From Allium sativum (lineage: Eukaryota > Streptophyta > Magnoliopsida > Asparagales > Amaryllidaceae), in NCBI GenBank assembly GCA_030737875.1, contig CM060912.1, positions 130,457,993 through 130,521,992 on the forward strand: DNA of 64,000 nucleotides, written 5' to 3'. The notes under the pieces are model-generated. The model made no database searches, had not been told where the DNA came from, and saw only the letters and a program-made list of their open reading frames with translations. A program made the translations under genes and the position numbers. Positions 23,001 to 31,671 of the stretch are shown here, one piece after another. The first letter of the stretch is position 1. Each line of letters opens with the position of its first letter.

Positions 23001-23904
23001 GCCTTTTATTGACCAAATGCTCGAACGCTTAGCGGGACATGAGTACTACTGTTTTCTCGATGGATACTCTGGCTATAACCAAATTCCTGTTGCTTTAGAA
23101 GATCAACATAAGACCACCTTTACTTGTCCCTTTGGAACCTTTGCTCGTCGCATGCCTTTCGGTCTTTGTAATGCCCCCGCGACTTTCCAAAGGTGTATGA
23201 TGATTATTTTCTCTGATATGGTGGAAGAATTCTTGGAAATATTCATGGACGATTTTTCAATATATGGATCATCTTTTTCCCAATGTCTCACTCATTTAGA
23301 ACTCGTCCTTAAGCGTTGTAAGGAGAAATCACTCGTCCTTAATTGGGAAAAATGCCACTTTATGGTAAAAAGGGGGATAGTTCTAGGTCATGTCGTCTCC
23401 AATGATGGCCTAGAAGTCGATAAATCCAAAATCGATTTGATTGCTAATTTACCTCCTCCAAAGTCTGTCAAAGATGTTCGTTCATTTCTTGGCCATGCGG
23501 GATTCTATAGAAGATTCATTAAGGATTTCTCGAAAATTTCAAAACCTCTCTCGAATTTACTTGCCAAAGACGTAAAGTTTGAATTTTCCAATGATTGCAA
23601 AACATCTTTTGAAACTCTTAAATCACTCTTGACCACAACTCCCATCATTCAACCTCCTGATTGGACTCAACCCTTCGAACTTATGTGCGACGCTTCTGAT
23701 TTTGCTATTGGAGCCATCTTGGGTCAGCGTATCGATAAACTCCCTCGAGTCATTTTTTACGCTAGAAAAACTTTAAACGAGGCCCAATTGAATTACTCAA
23801 CTACTGAAAAGGAATTTTTGGCAGTTGTCTTCGCTCTTGAGAAATTCAGACCATATCTCATAGGATCCAAAGTCATAGTTTACATTGACCACGCTGCCCT
23901 ATGA
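20095..23904 (+). CDS. gag-pol: Athila gag-protease-RT-RNase H polyprotein, ends at premature stop
   Basis: 1269 codons in one frame. Residues 52-200 match the retrotransposon gag (capsid) family (AYEFLSEFEL, AKRWLNSLP). No CCHC zinc knuckle was seen; a Pro/Ser/Asn-rich linker follows. The aspartic protease has its catalytic Asp near residue 615 in LLDLGAS, with Leu in place of the usual Ser/Thr, which is normal for Athila. RT spans about 915-1110 with catalytic Asp 989 (FLDGYS) and Asp 1052-1053 (FMDD). RNase H begins with Asp 1199 (CDASD) and the frame stops at TGA 23902-23904, right after YIDHAAL, inside RNase H. The reading frame continues without shift into the integrase. An enzyme set for copying the element's RNA in capsid-like particles. 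This copy cannot make full pol without readthrough. Confidence 0.93.
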   Translation: MERPLSLRDRCYPTRTVQPSVIVFPPAEGNNFELKHSFIQGVPKFTGSENAYEFLSEFELYASTTKMQQLSNESIKLRLIPFALLESAKRWLNSLPRHSIRSWDEFVTAFLKKFFPFHKTLKIRTEINQFCQNEGETFSKYFERFNQLLYSCPHHGILKDHLCQFAYEGLNYQTRTQLESMCGGDFMSKTADEAWRFLEDYSEKDMQWESIRVPIRTSTRGVHVVDPSQIPLENQTPQTGEGLPHYYSQDQANAIAQNNPYSSTYNPGWRNHPNFSWSNPNNSANPSHMQPFIPNPNYQGPPPNSQTSQATPQSKQPYRHPNFQSSNQSSQSPQPSQDIGRLEKQMNSYEAKINSQDAKMDQMFNMMKEFMKTHEKGKLPSQPEVNPKYNPRAVNSCEDENHNPVNAITTLRSGKRIDNNVGNPGELSNSTPIPNLVDHPLASNANSSKPQVPLNVGNPNSSSPSVGKPDPPSKINVGSTNIPSSTTLPPSLPLDKPSSSNDETHHRVNEPVAPFPHRLNNKKKVANFDKILEIFKQVRVNIPLLDTIEQIPQYAKCLKELCTQKRATNVPKTAFLTANTSSVLSNLAPVKYKDPGCPTIDCKIGNTHISRALLDLGASVNLLPYTIYRQLGLGEIKPTNITLQLADRSVKKPLGIIEDVLIQIEQFYFPVDFIVLETEPVSNPNVQIPLILGRPFLATSNAVINCRNGQLRLSFGHLTIELNIFNLNKQPRDFEVDEIDMIQTTVDETSSDTSEALKMCLDHFDSDFDELEYISELNKILDSDTSSPESNQGMLTNVDTQELPKLDLKPLPPDLKYAYLDSSKTFPVILASDLTEDQEEKVLETLRENKDALGWEISDIKGISPSIVEHRIHLVDEAKPTREVQRRLNPNMREVVKEEIIKCLDNDIIYPISDSTWVSPVQVVPKKSGVTVIKNDNNKLVPTKIKTKWRVCIDYRKLNSATRKDHFPLPFIDQMLERLAGHEYYCFLDGYSGYNQIPVALEDQHKTTFTCPFGTFARRMPFGLCNAPATFQRCMMIIFSDMVEEFLEIFMDDFSIYGSSFSQCLTHLELVLKRCKEKSLVLNWEKCHFMVKRGIVLGHVVSNDGLEVDKSKIDLIANLPPPKSVKDVRSFLGHAGFYRRFIKDFSKISKPLSNLLAKDVKFEFSNDCKTSFETLKSLLTTTPIIQPPDWTQPFELMCDASDFAIGAILGQRIDKLPRVIFYARKTLNEAQLNYSTTEKEFLAVVFALEKFRPYLIGSKVIVYIDHAAL
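23902..23904 (+). other. in-frame TGA inside Athila RNase H
   Basis: TGA interrupts a frame that is otherwise open from 20095 to 25401. Athila relatives normally have an amino acid here, usually arginine, as I recall the family. The simplest explanation is one C-to-T change at a CpG, as expected for methylated retrotransposon DNA. Confidence 0.85.
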
Positions 23905-25401
23905 TATTTGCTTTCTAAAAAGGATGCCAAGGCCCGCTTGATTCGTTGGATCCTTCTTCTTCAAGAATTCGATAAAGAAATACGAGATAAAAAGGGTTCT
24001 GAAAATGTCGTAGCTGATCATCTCTCTCGAATTGTGCACGAAAATGATAACGACACCCAAATCGATGACTATTTTCCTGACGAACAACTCCTTTCGATCT
24101 CTAACACCCCTTGGTACGCTGACATTGTGAATTATCTTGTCACACAACAAATGCCCGCTGAATGGTCGAAACAAGATAAACAAAAATTTCTCTCGAAAGT
24201 TCAAAACTTCTATTGGGACGACCCATATCTTTTCAAATATTGTCCCGACCAAATCATTCGAAGGTGTGTGCCTGATCATGAACACCAAAGTATTCTCTCT
24301 TTCTCACATGACCATGCTTGTGGCGGTCATTTTGGAGCAAAAAAAACTGCTGCAAAAGTTTTGCAAAGCGGTTTTTATTGGCCCACACTCTTCCGTGACG
24401 CTTTCGAATTTTGCTCTAAATGTGAGCGATGTCAAAGAACGGGTCGAATCTCTAAGAGAAACATGATGCCCCTCAACCCCATTTTAGTGATTGAGTTATT
24501 CGATGTTTGGGGCATCGATTTCATGGGACCATTCCCTAACTCATTTGGGAATCTTTACATCCTGCTTGCGGTAGATTATGTCTCAAAATGGGTTGAAGCC
24601 ATTCCGACCAAAACCAACGACAACAAGGTTGTTGTCAAATTCCTCAAAGAAAACATCTTTTCACGCTTTGGCACACCTCGAGCTATCATTAGCGATAATG
24701 GCACTCACTTCTGTAATCGTGCTTTTGAGTCCTTGCTCAAGAAATACTCAATCACACACAAGCTGTCGACCCCCTACCATCCACAAACGAGTGGGCAAGT
24801 AGAAGTTTCCAATAGACAAATCAAACAAATTCTTGAGAAAACCGTGAATTCCAATAGAAAAGATTGGTCCGTAAAACTGATTGATGCACTTTGGGCTTTT
24901 CGCACTGCTTATAAAACCAATCTAGGGATGTCACCATATCGATTAGTCTTTGGAAAGGCCTGTCACTTACCTCTTGAATTAGATCATCGTGCTCTTTGGG
25001 CCATAAAATTTTTGAACTTTGACTTAGAAAAGGCCGGCTCACATAGGAAGTTACAAATTTCTGAATTAGAGGAATTAAGAAATGAGGCGTATGAAAATGC
25101 GAAAATCTACAAAGAAAGAACCAAAGCCCAACACGACAAAAACATACTTCGTAAGGAATTCAACGTAGGTCAAAAAGTTCTTTTATACGACTCTAGACTT
25201 CACTTGTTTCCAGGAAAACTCAGATCTCGATGGACTGGACCTTATGTCGTGAAAACAGTATACCCTCATGGAGCGGTTGAAATTGAAAATCCTAGGGATG
25301 GAAAAGTCTTCAAAGTAAACGGTCAACGACTGAAACCATTTTTGGAATTCAAGCAATATGACGAAGACGACTCTATCGATCTGCATGATCATCCACCATG
25401 A
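23905..25401 (+). CDS. pol: Athila pol 3' part: end of RNase H and integrase
   Basis: Continues the upstream frame after the TGA. The RNase H tail ends around VVADHLSRI. The integrase has an HHCC zinc-binding part (DHEHQS...GGHFGAKK...CSKCERC, about 24270-24435) and a catalytic core with Asp at 24517 (GIDFMGPF), Asp at 24694 (SDNGTH) and Glu at 24802 (GQVEVSNR). The last two are separated by 35 residues, the canonical D-D35-E spacing. The C-terminal region ([16 protein letters not shown], then SRWTGPYVV) is typical of Athila. No chromodomain. The frame ends at TGA 25399-25401, with no env-like gene after it. Confidence 0.93.
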   Translation, partial: YLLSKKDAKARLIRWILLLQEFDKEIRDKKGSENVVADHLSRIVHENDNDTQIDDYFPDEQLLSISNTPWYADIVNYLVTQQMPAEWSKQDKQKFLSKVQNFYWDDPYLFKYCPDQIIRRCVPDHEHQSILSFSHDHACGGHFGAKKTAAKVLQSGFYWPTLFRDAFEFCSKCERCQRTGRISKRNMMPLNPILVIELFDVWGIDFMGPFPNSFGNLYILLAVDYVSKWVEAIPTKTNDNKVVVKFLKENIFSRFGTPRAIISDNGTHFCNRAFESLLKKYSITHKLSTPYHPQTSGQVEVSNRQIKQILEKTVNSNRKDWSVKLIDALWAFRTAYKTNLGMSPYRLVFGKACHLPLELDHRALWAIKFLNFDLEKAGSHRKLQISELEELRNEAYENAKIYKERTKAQHDKNILRKEFNVGQKVLLYDSRLHLFPGKLRSRWTGPYVVKTVYPHGAVEIENPRDGKVFKVNGQRLKPFLEFKQYDEDDSIDLHDHPP

Positions 25402-25502
25402 AATCAGGTGGTACACGTTCTTCTTCTTTTATTTTTCTATTTAATTTTTTTTTTAATTTTATTTTTGTTTTTCTGCCTTAGACAGTTGGGACACTGTCTG
25501 AA

Positions 25503-25520
25503 TCAAGTGTGGGGGGGAGT
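25503..25520 (+). other. extra polypurine-like tract just after pol
   Basis: AAGTGTGGGGGGGAGTCT, about 100 bp after the pol stop. Its AAGTGTGGGGG core matches the 3' polypurine tract before the LTR (26787-26799). It could prime a second plus strand or mark the ancestral end of an env region; neither can be shown here. Confidence 0.5.
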
Positions 25521-26019
25521 CTGCATTTCATCCATTTTCATTTTTCTTTGTTTTTATTTCTTTTTATTTTCATCCATTTAAGTAGGATCATCATACATTT
25601 TAGATTGTAGTAACATACAATAATTTTTTTTTTTTGAAATACGACTCATTTTCAATTGATACAGCAAAATAAGTTTACAATTTTTAGCCAGTTGATAGTA
25701 TTTTTCTCTCTCAGCTAAGTTCGAATTTGAAATATAATGAAAAGTTTAATTTTGAGGGATAATAGTGTAACCGGTACATAGGGAGATTCTTAGGTGATGG
25801 CCATGAAATCTATTCTATATTGTAGACTTTGTTTAAATAAGTGGAGGACTTAAAATACTTATATTGGCTTTTCAAATCTTTAAAACTAAGTTGTGTTAAG
25901 TTGAATTCGCGTAACTCTCTTTTGTGCTTATATTTTCGATAATAGTAATAATAGTATTCCATGGGTATCCAACATTGCTTGTATATCGAGCGTTGGTGTG
26001 CAAACCCGCCAAGCTCTAT

Positions 26020-26119
26020 CCGACACGTTGTTGACAAAGTCAAAGTTGGAATATCTTGGTCTCATTTTATGAGATTCGACACCTAAGGATTACCGACACG
26101 TTGTTGACAAAGTCAAAGT
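26020..26119. repeat. 27-bp direct repeat in Athila 3' region
   Basis: CCGACACGTTGTTGACAAAG plus TCAAAGT occurs at 26020-26046 and 26093-26119. CCGCCAAGCTCT is also repeated near 26007 and 26135. A small local duplication; function unknown. Confidence 0.8.
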
Positions 26120-26761
26120 CGGCCTGCACAATCCGCCAAGCTCTTTACCTACTCTCCGTTAGTCCGCGAGGCAGTGCATGGGTGGTAAACCTTGGTCTTT
26201 TTAGTTAGGTGTATGTACTTAATCATAAATCTTAAAATTTTTATAGAATAAAGAATAAGCGATGATACCCAAACACTTCTTGACCTTATTGATTTGACTA
26301 GCCATACATGAGAAAATTAGAATACCACTTTGCAAACTGTGCCAAGCAAACTAAGAATTTATTTCATGGCTGCACTATGTTATCAACCGAACTAACTGGA
26401 CAAACTGGAATTTAACATTTGAAAACTTGATTTATATTGAAAATTTGTGACAAGTCGAGGTATCTAAAATAAAATCAACTGACCAGAAATTGTTAACCTA
26501 ATTTGTTGTACCACTTTCCTGAAACAAGTCGTATTTCCATTTTTCGTTTTTTTTTGCATATGTCCATTACATTCATGTAGTTTCATTAGAATCATAGCAT
26601 ATTACATTTGGATTTTGTGGGTAGTATCGGTTGAAAACCCTCACGAGACACCACTCGTCCTACTGGGGACACCTAGAGGTTTAACGGCTTGTTGCATACG
26701 CTCAATGCAACCGTGTTTCCTACGAAAGTGTGACCTATCTAGTTTAGTTTTTCATTTTTTG

Positions 26762-26783
26762 TTTTACTCGAGGACGAGTAAAA
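26762..26783 (+). other. perfect 9-bp hairpin before the Athila polypurine tract
   Basis: TTTTACTCG, loop AGGA, CGAGTAAAA. It ends 18 nt before the 3' LTR and immediately precedes the purine tract. Confidence 0.75.
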
Positions 26784-26801
26784 GATAAGTGTGGGGGTAT
26801 T
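26784..26801 (+). other. 3' polypurine tract of Athila
   Basis: GATAAGTGTGGGGGTATT directly precedes the 3' LTR start at 26802; the purine core is AAGTGTGGGGG. It primes plus-strand DNA synthesis in such elements. Confidence 0.85.
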
Positions 26802-28062
26802 TGATTGACATTGAAAAATGTTTATTCTATGCTCTTATATTTTATCTTTTGTAAATAAATAAATGATACTTTGGTTGCTTTTGTATGTTTTTACAGGATG
26901 TCAAGCGTTGCCTCCTTCAATTCAAATCAAAGGCCAACTACAAGAAAGAGCTACTTACTCACATCAAATTCATTTCAATTGCAAAAGAAGTAGCAGCTCA
27001 CTGGTAAAGGCATAGGAATTGGTGCTGAGAGACCTGAGTTCGAACCCCGTCAAGCTCACTTTTTGCCAAAGAAACGGAGCGCGTTCACACTGGCCCTTTG
27101 CTTTGAGAAATATCTGGATTAGTGTTATGTTATATATATATACATACACATATTGATGTGTATGTACTTATGATGTGCACCAATTAACATTTCAGCAATA
27201 GCCATATTCTTGTCATGGAATCAAATTCAAATCATTCAATTTCAATTAGAAGAATTTCTGATTGAATTGTTGCCAAGAAGAAAAACCAATTTTGAAGATT
27301 TTATCTTATATTGCCTTTGGAGTCTGATAAGCGTCCTTGTTTGGAAGAATTAATTAGATGCAATCTTCTATCAATCAATTAGCCACATGGGAAAATTGAA
27401 AGATATGGAAAACATTTACCATGATATGCCCAGATTTTCTCCAATCAAGTTAGTCAAGGAAGGCAAGAAATATTCATGAATGAGGAGGCCCATTTATTCA
27501 TAGACCTAATTAGGGTTTTCCCATTCTCATCTATAAATATGTGATTGTAACCATTGTAAATGCATTCATTCTCTGTACTCTTTTTTAGTTTTAATAAAGC
27601 TTTCGTTTCTTTAGTTTCTGCATTTTATTTTCATGGCAAATTGTGTTGCTAGTCAATTAGATTTGCTAGAACACAATTTGCTATTACTTCTATTTTTCTT
27701 ACTAGTGATTGACCGTCTGATTAGATTCAGCGGTAATCCTAGTTTTTATTTTCAGTAGTTGATTTCTTCTCTGCAATTTTATTTCCAGTATTCTATTTTA
27801 TTTTAATCATTGAATTTATTACAGATCCGATTAGATTCGAATCTGTAGTGAATTTAATTGCATCTTTTATTCGTAGTTTCATTTTTTATTTTACTTTGCG
27901 AACAAAATCAACCTCCAGCTTCGTCTAACACGCCCAAGAAAAAAATAAATAATAATTTTTAATTAAACCTCCCTGTGTTCGACCTGTATGCTACACACCT
28001 GTATGCTTGCAGAATTTATTACAAATGTCGCGCTTTTCTAATTCATAGACTAGCGTCGATCA
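26802..28062 (+). repeat. 3' LTR of Athila element (1261 bp)
   Basis: Nearly identical to 16723-17985. I count about seven differences, including one T lost in the run at 27060-27064 (five T against six), C/G near 27153 and A/C near 27504. It carries the same TATA box (27532-27539), AATAAA (27593-27598) and tRNA-like segment (box A 26994-27004, box B 27036-27046). Confidence 0.95.
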
Positions 28063-28077
28063 ATAGGTCACCCAAGG

Positions 28078-28665
28078 ATGGAGTTCTTCATGTCTAGGAG
28101 ACTTAGGAAGAAATTGATGGGAAAGGCTGTTAGCAAAAAGAGGCTTCAAGGTAAAAAGGATCTGGGTGTAACTGATACTCGAAGTTTTCTTTCATTAAAC
28201 GAACTCCCTGTTCTAGATGTCCAAATTGCTCTTGGTCATCCACCTGTGGTTTCTTCGTCCATCACTCCAAACCCTACAATAGTCCAGAGACCTCTTTATG
28301 TTCCCAATCCTTTCCATCCTGAACTTGCTGAGCAGTTTGACGGTTGGTGTCAAGCTAACACCCGTTCTGATGTGCATATAGATCCGTTTGATAAATGGAT
28401 TATTACAAGCAAAATGGATGCTATGAAGGACTGCATATTGCCTGAGTTCAATCAGTTGGAAGCACGTCTGAACCTGGTCGAAGAACTTATCATAAATGTT
28501 AGGGAATACATTGTAAAACAATTAGGTGCTTGGCATTCTCATGTTTAAGATCTTCAGAAGACAAATAAAGAGAATGTTGATCGACTCCATGCTTTGGAAA
28601 AAGACAGGCTCAAGCTCGTCAAGGCTCTTGAATCCAGGGAGAAGATCATTGCTTTTCTCATCTGA
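28078..28665 (+). pseudogene. antisense extra ORF of the Tat-type element, one in-frame stop
   Basis: Starts MEFFMSRRLRKK and runs 156 codons to TAA at 28546-28548. The same frame continues for 38 more sense codons to TGA at 28663-28665. The continuation (KENVDRLHALEKDRLKLVKA) is charged and heptad-like, so the TAA is probably an acquired nonsense change. N-terminus basic, middle Pro/Val-rich, C-terminus (LEARLNLVEELI onward) likely coiled coil. It lies on the strand opposite gag, between gag and the 3' LTR, where Tat-group elements such as Grande carry an antisense ORF of unknown function. No domain recognised; a captured host gene fragment is the alternative. Upstream exons may lie left of the Athila insertion. 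Confidence 0.5.
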
Positions 28666-30036
28666 ATTTTGTGTCTTGGTGGTGTTTTACCTTTTGTTAT
28701 TTTGGTTTTAATTTAGGGTGATACTTTTAGTCTGGCTTGTGTATGCGGAAGCCAGCCTCGCTTATTATCGTATATTTATATTAGTAACTTTTGTGACCTG
28801 CTTTGGTACTTAATGTGCTGCAGTTTTGTTATGTAACCCAGCTATCCTTGCGTTAGTGCATCACACGTTGCACCTTTATTTTTATTTACATGTTTGGTCG
28901 GGCGCTTTGTTAATCGTACGGTTGCACCCGATTTTTTTTATTTTACAAGATTTACTCAAGCCCTAAAGTTTGTTATACATCGTAGGTTATTACGCGTTTG
29001 TAGTATTATAAACGTGTTTGGTATCTTTTATTAAGTTGTATTCAACCCTGCGCCTGACTGACCTGATGGACCAAGCTCTTAGGAGACTGGTTTTGAGTAC
29101 GTTCCCCTTAGGGAGGTCTTGGTTTAAAAAATTTCGATCCATTCTAGGCCATGTTTTATAAGATTATTTTTAGTTATTCAAAAAGATCCTAGAATGGATA
29201 CCCCCTTTCGGCTAGGATTTCTATTATCCCTTGCGGCTATGATTTCTGTTACCCCCTTACGGCTAGGATTTCTAACTGCGCTGGTCTTTCCAGCATGTTT
29301 GTGGGTCTTTCCGATACTAGGACTTGTGTTTTCCTGCCTAGATTTTTTATTCCATTGCCTCTAGGAGGCATACATTTGTCCTTGTTACCGAATTTGATTT
29401 CAGTTTTAAGGAGTTTGTGTCCTACACCTGACAAGGCGCCTCTTTAGGACTAATTTTTTTTATCCATGATACAGATTTGGTAATATTCTTGCATTTCCAA
29501 CGAAGCCTGATGCCAATCCCTCGAATGGATGTTTGATAAGAATTCTTCATATTCCATAGCGAGAGGTGCAACTTTTTGACTCGCTGTTTGTCTTAGAGTA
29601 GCATGTTCTCTTGAAGCGATGTGTTTATCCATCCTATTTGATTTTGCCTGATGTTTGTGGTACTCAAGCCCTTTGTTTAAGATGTGCCTTGAGGCTTCGT
29701 CACAATTCAGCTGTATATGATCAATTGCTTTTACCATGCCTACATTCCAAAAGACGGTTTTTTTAAAGCATGGACTAATAAATATGTTACTCAGGAAATC
29801 ACATAATAATTTTCTTTGTATAAGGCATTTGTAAGTAGACCATCACTAAATATGAACATGGCGAATAACAAAGTAGGGAAAAGCGATTTAAGTAATAAGA
29901 TAAAACCAGAGTAGTAAAGCAAAGTAATGGTGTTCTAGTTCAAAGCTTCCTGATCAAGACACCAGTTACTGATCTTCAAGCGAGCATTCGCTTCGGATTG
30001 ATTTAGTACTTTTTTTTAAAGCTTGTTGACCATTGT
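28666..30036. other. Tat-type interior between antisense ORF and gag
   Basis: 1.4 kb with no recognisable pol motif on either strand. A minus-strand frame at 29450-29737 is noted separately. CCCCCTTACGGCTAGGATTT-like phrases repeat near 29200-29270. This is where pol would be expected in an autonomous relative. Confidence 0.55.
29450..29737 (-). CDS. small unrecognised ORF downstream of gag in Tat-type element
   Basis: 95 codons, start MVKAIDHIQLNCDEAS, rich in Glu, His, Lys and Gln with a helical look and no known motif. It lies on the gag strand, about 300 bp after the gag remnant. It might be the remains of a gag extension or a second accessory ORF, or chance. In a degraded element an open frame of this length with balanced composition is mildly suggestive, no more. 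Confidence 0.25.
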   Translation of the reverse strand: MVKAIDHIQLNCDEASRHILNKGLEYHKHQAKSNRMDKHIASREHATLRQTASQKVAPLAMEYEEFLSNIHSRDWHQASLEMQEYYQICIMDKKN

Positions 30037-31246
30037 TTACGGAGAGCTGGAACAACATTCACGGTCCTTTATATATTTCTGTAAATGATTTTTCCTGATT
30101 AGTCCCTCGATTACTGACTTCAAGTGCCTACAGTCGTTGGTATCGTGTCCTGGCTGTTTATGGAATTGACAAAATCTTCCTGACTTCATAGCGACATCTT
30201 TGACCTGCCTTTGTTTCAAGACCAGGTATTTCTCGGTGTTCTTAGTTTCCACGAAGATATTTCCAATAGTATCATTAAGGGGAGTGAACTCGGAATTCTT
30301 GAAAAAGCATAGTTTCTTTTTCTCTCGATTGTCTTTCCCTTCGCTGCTCCTTTTCTGACTATTAGTGCTACTTTGCGCATTTCCTTTCTTCCCTATTTGT
30401 TTGTATTTCGATTTTCTTCAATACATATGTATTTTTTAGCTTTGTTGAGTAATTGTTCAAGTGTACTTGGCTTCATCTTCTTGATCCACTACCCCAATTC
30501 AGTCTCTTTACATATGCCCCCTTTCAGAGCCATTATGACTTGACGGGGCTCGAAATTCTCGACTTCAGCTACTGCCGCGTCAAAGCGAGTGAGAAAATCT
30601 CTGATGGGCTCTCCTAGTCTTTGTTGTATTTCACATAGCTCAATAACATCCCAAACTCTGGATGCCTGAGATTTGAGTTGCTTGCTAAATAATTTTGCCA
30701 GGGTAGTGAAATCGTCCACGGACTGCGGCGACAACTTTGTGAACCATAGGTAAGCCACACCTTCTAGATAAGTTGGGAATTATAAGCACTTTATTTCATC
30801 GGTAGCGCATGCCCTATTCATATACTGGTCGTATTTACATAGGAATATATTAGGGTCGCTTATCCCATTATAGAACGGCAACGTTGGAGGCTCAAATTTT
30901 TGTGGATATATAGTCTTCTAATTCTTTAAGTAAGTGGGGTTTTAGTCGGGAAGGACTCCCATTCTTTTCGATCGTCCTTCTTCTTCAGACTTTCCTCCAC
31001 AATTGCACGCGCCATTCCTGAGATGTATTTCCGCTCCCTGCTTTGATCCATGGATTGAGCGCCTTCTTCTTCACCAATTTTTGGTCTAGATGTGTCCTTG
31101 TGATATGGAATCAAGGAATTTGGGCATTCTTTTGGAAGAGACACCCTTCTAATGGTGTTACTGTCTATCCGTTTCGCGATTGTGTCGTCAGAGTGGTCAT
31201 GCACAGGCACTTTGTTCTTTCCATAATCCAAATCGGTGTGATGCAC
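30030..31246 (-). pseudogene. gag: degraded Tat-type gag
   Basis: Recognised from the succession of motifs on the minus strand. An N-terminal charged part (31246-30926, ARAIVEESLKKKDD) is followed by a capsid-like region with KFEPPTLPFYNG near 30890 and FPTYLEGVAYLWFTKL near 30770, where there is a stop before the open piece 30758-30489 (LGEPIRDFLTRFDAAVAEV). A further stretch beyond a stop has LEQLLNKAKKYI near 30430. The last piece, 30252-30037, has CQFHKQPGHDTNDCRHLK, the Cys/His pattern of Tat gag C-termini. At least three stops or shifts break it, so no complete Gag can be made. Confidence 0.75.
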
Positions 31247-31651
31247 AACTTTATGAATGGAATTCTGCTATTTTGATCTTAAAGTAGAGAATCCTGCCTC
31301 TAGCTCGCAATTCGTTCAAGCAAACGAAGAACAAGTGGAACTTAGCATGGCTTTTGCGGTGGCGGCTTGAATAGCGAGTATTGACCCGAATTTCTTCATC
31401 ATCGCACTGTTCGCAATATTTATTCAACTCGTTATTCCTATCATTGCTTCTTCCAATTCTTTCCTGATTACAGTTTCTTCAATTTTAGGCGACTCTTCTG
31501 CCCGGAATGGGTAGTGGGCGACTTGATGGTGTTAACACTGTTGTTAGGGATGTTGACTTTGTCTGTTACTCCCCTAAGCATGTCCATGGCTCTAAGCACA
31601 GTTTTTCTCAGAAAATTTTGTCGGACCTTAATAGGGAAAAAGCAAATATGG
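31247..31651 (-). other. leader of the Tat-type element
   Basis: About 400 bp between primer site and gag remnant on the minus strand. Small frames on the plus strand (31514-31711) are antisense shadows. Nothing else seen. Confidence 0.5.
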
Positions 31652-31669
31652 CACCACGGTGGGCGCCAA
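31652..31669 (-). other. primer binding site of the Tat-type element
   Basis: The minus strand reads TTGGCGCCCACCGTGGTG, adjacent to the LTR. The TTGGCGCCCACCGTGG type is familiar next to LTRs of plant Tat/Grande-like elements. I do not assign the tRNA species. Confidence 0.65.
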
Positions 31670-31671
31670 AA

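Larger units (their letters stand above)
25402..26801 (+). other. Athila 3' non-coding region
   Basis: 1.4 kb with no convincing ORF, in the position where some Athila relatives carry an env-like gene. It contains a G-rich purine tract near 25503-25520, a 27-bp direct repeat (26020-26046 and 26093-26119), a perfect hairpin at 26762-26783 and the polypurine tract. Confidence 0.75.
16723..28062 (+). mobile_element. Athila-type Ty3/gypsy retrotransposon, full length, young
   Basis: 11,340 bp, flanked by ATAGG (16718-16722 and 28063-28067). Order: 5' LTR, tRNA-Asp primer site, leader of about 1.9 kb, gag-pol, non-coding 3' part of 1.4 kb, hairpin, polypurine tract, 3' LTR. By eye the LTRs differ at about seven positions in 1262 bp, so insertion is recent. 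Coding is complete in order (gag, protease, RT, RNase H, integrase) but carries one frameshift near the gag start and one internal stop in RNase H. There is no env-like ORF. Athila placement rests on the primer site, the DLGAS protease motif and integrase C-terminal wording such as [16 protein letters not shown]. Confidence 0.95.

Noticed and set aside
28213..28521. 102-codon minus-strand ORF
   Set aside because: Complement of the plus-strand antisense ORF. Its composition is less natural, and the plus frame continues past its stop with coherent sequence.
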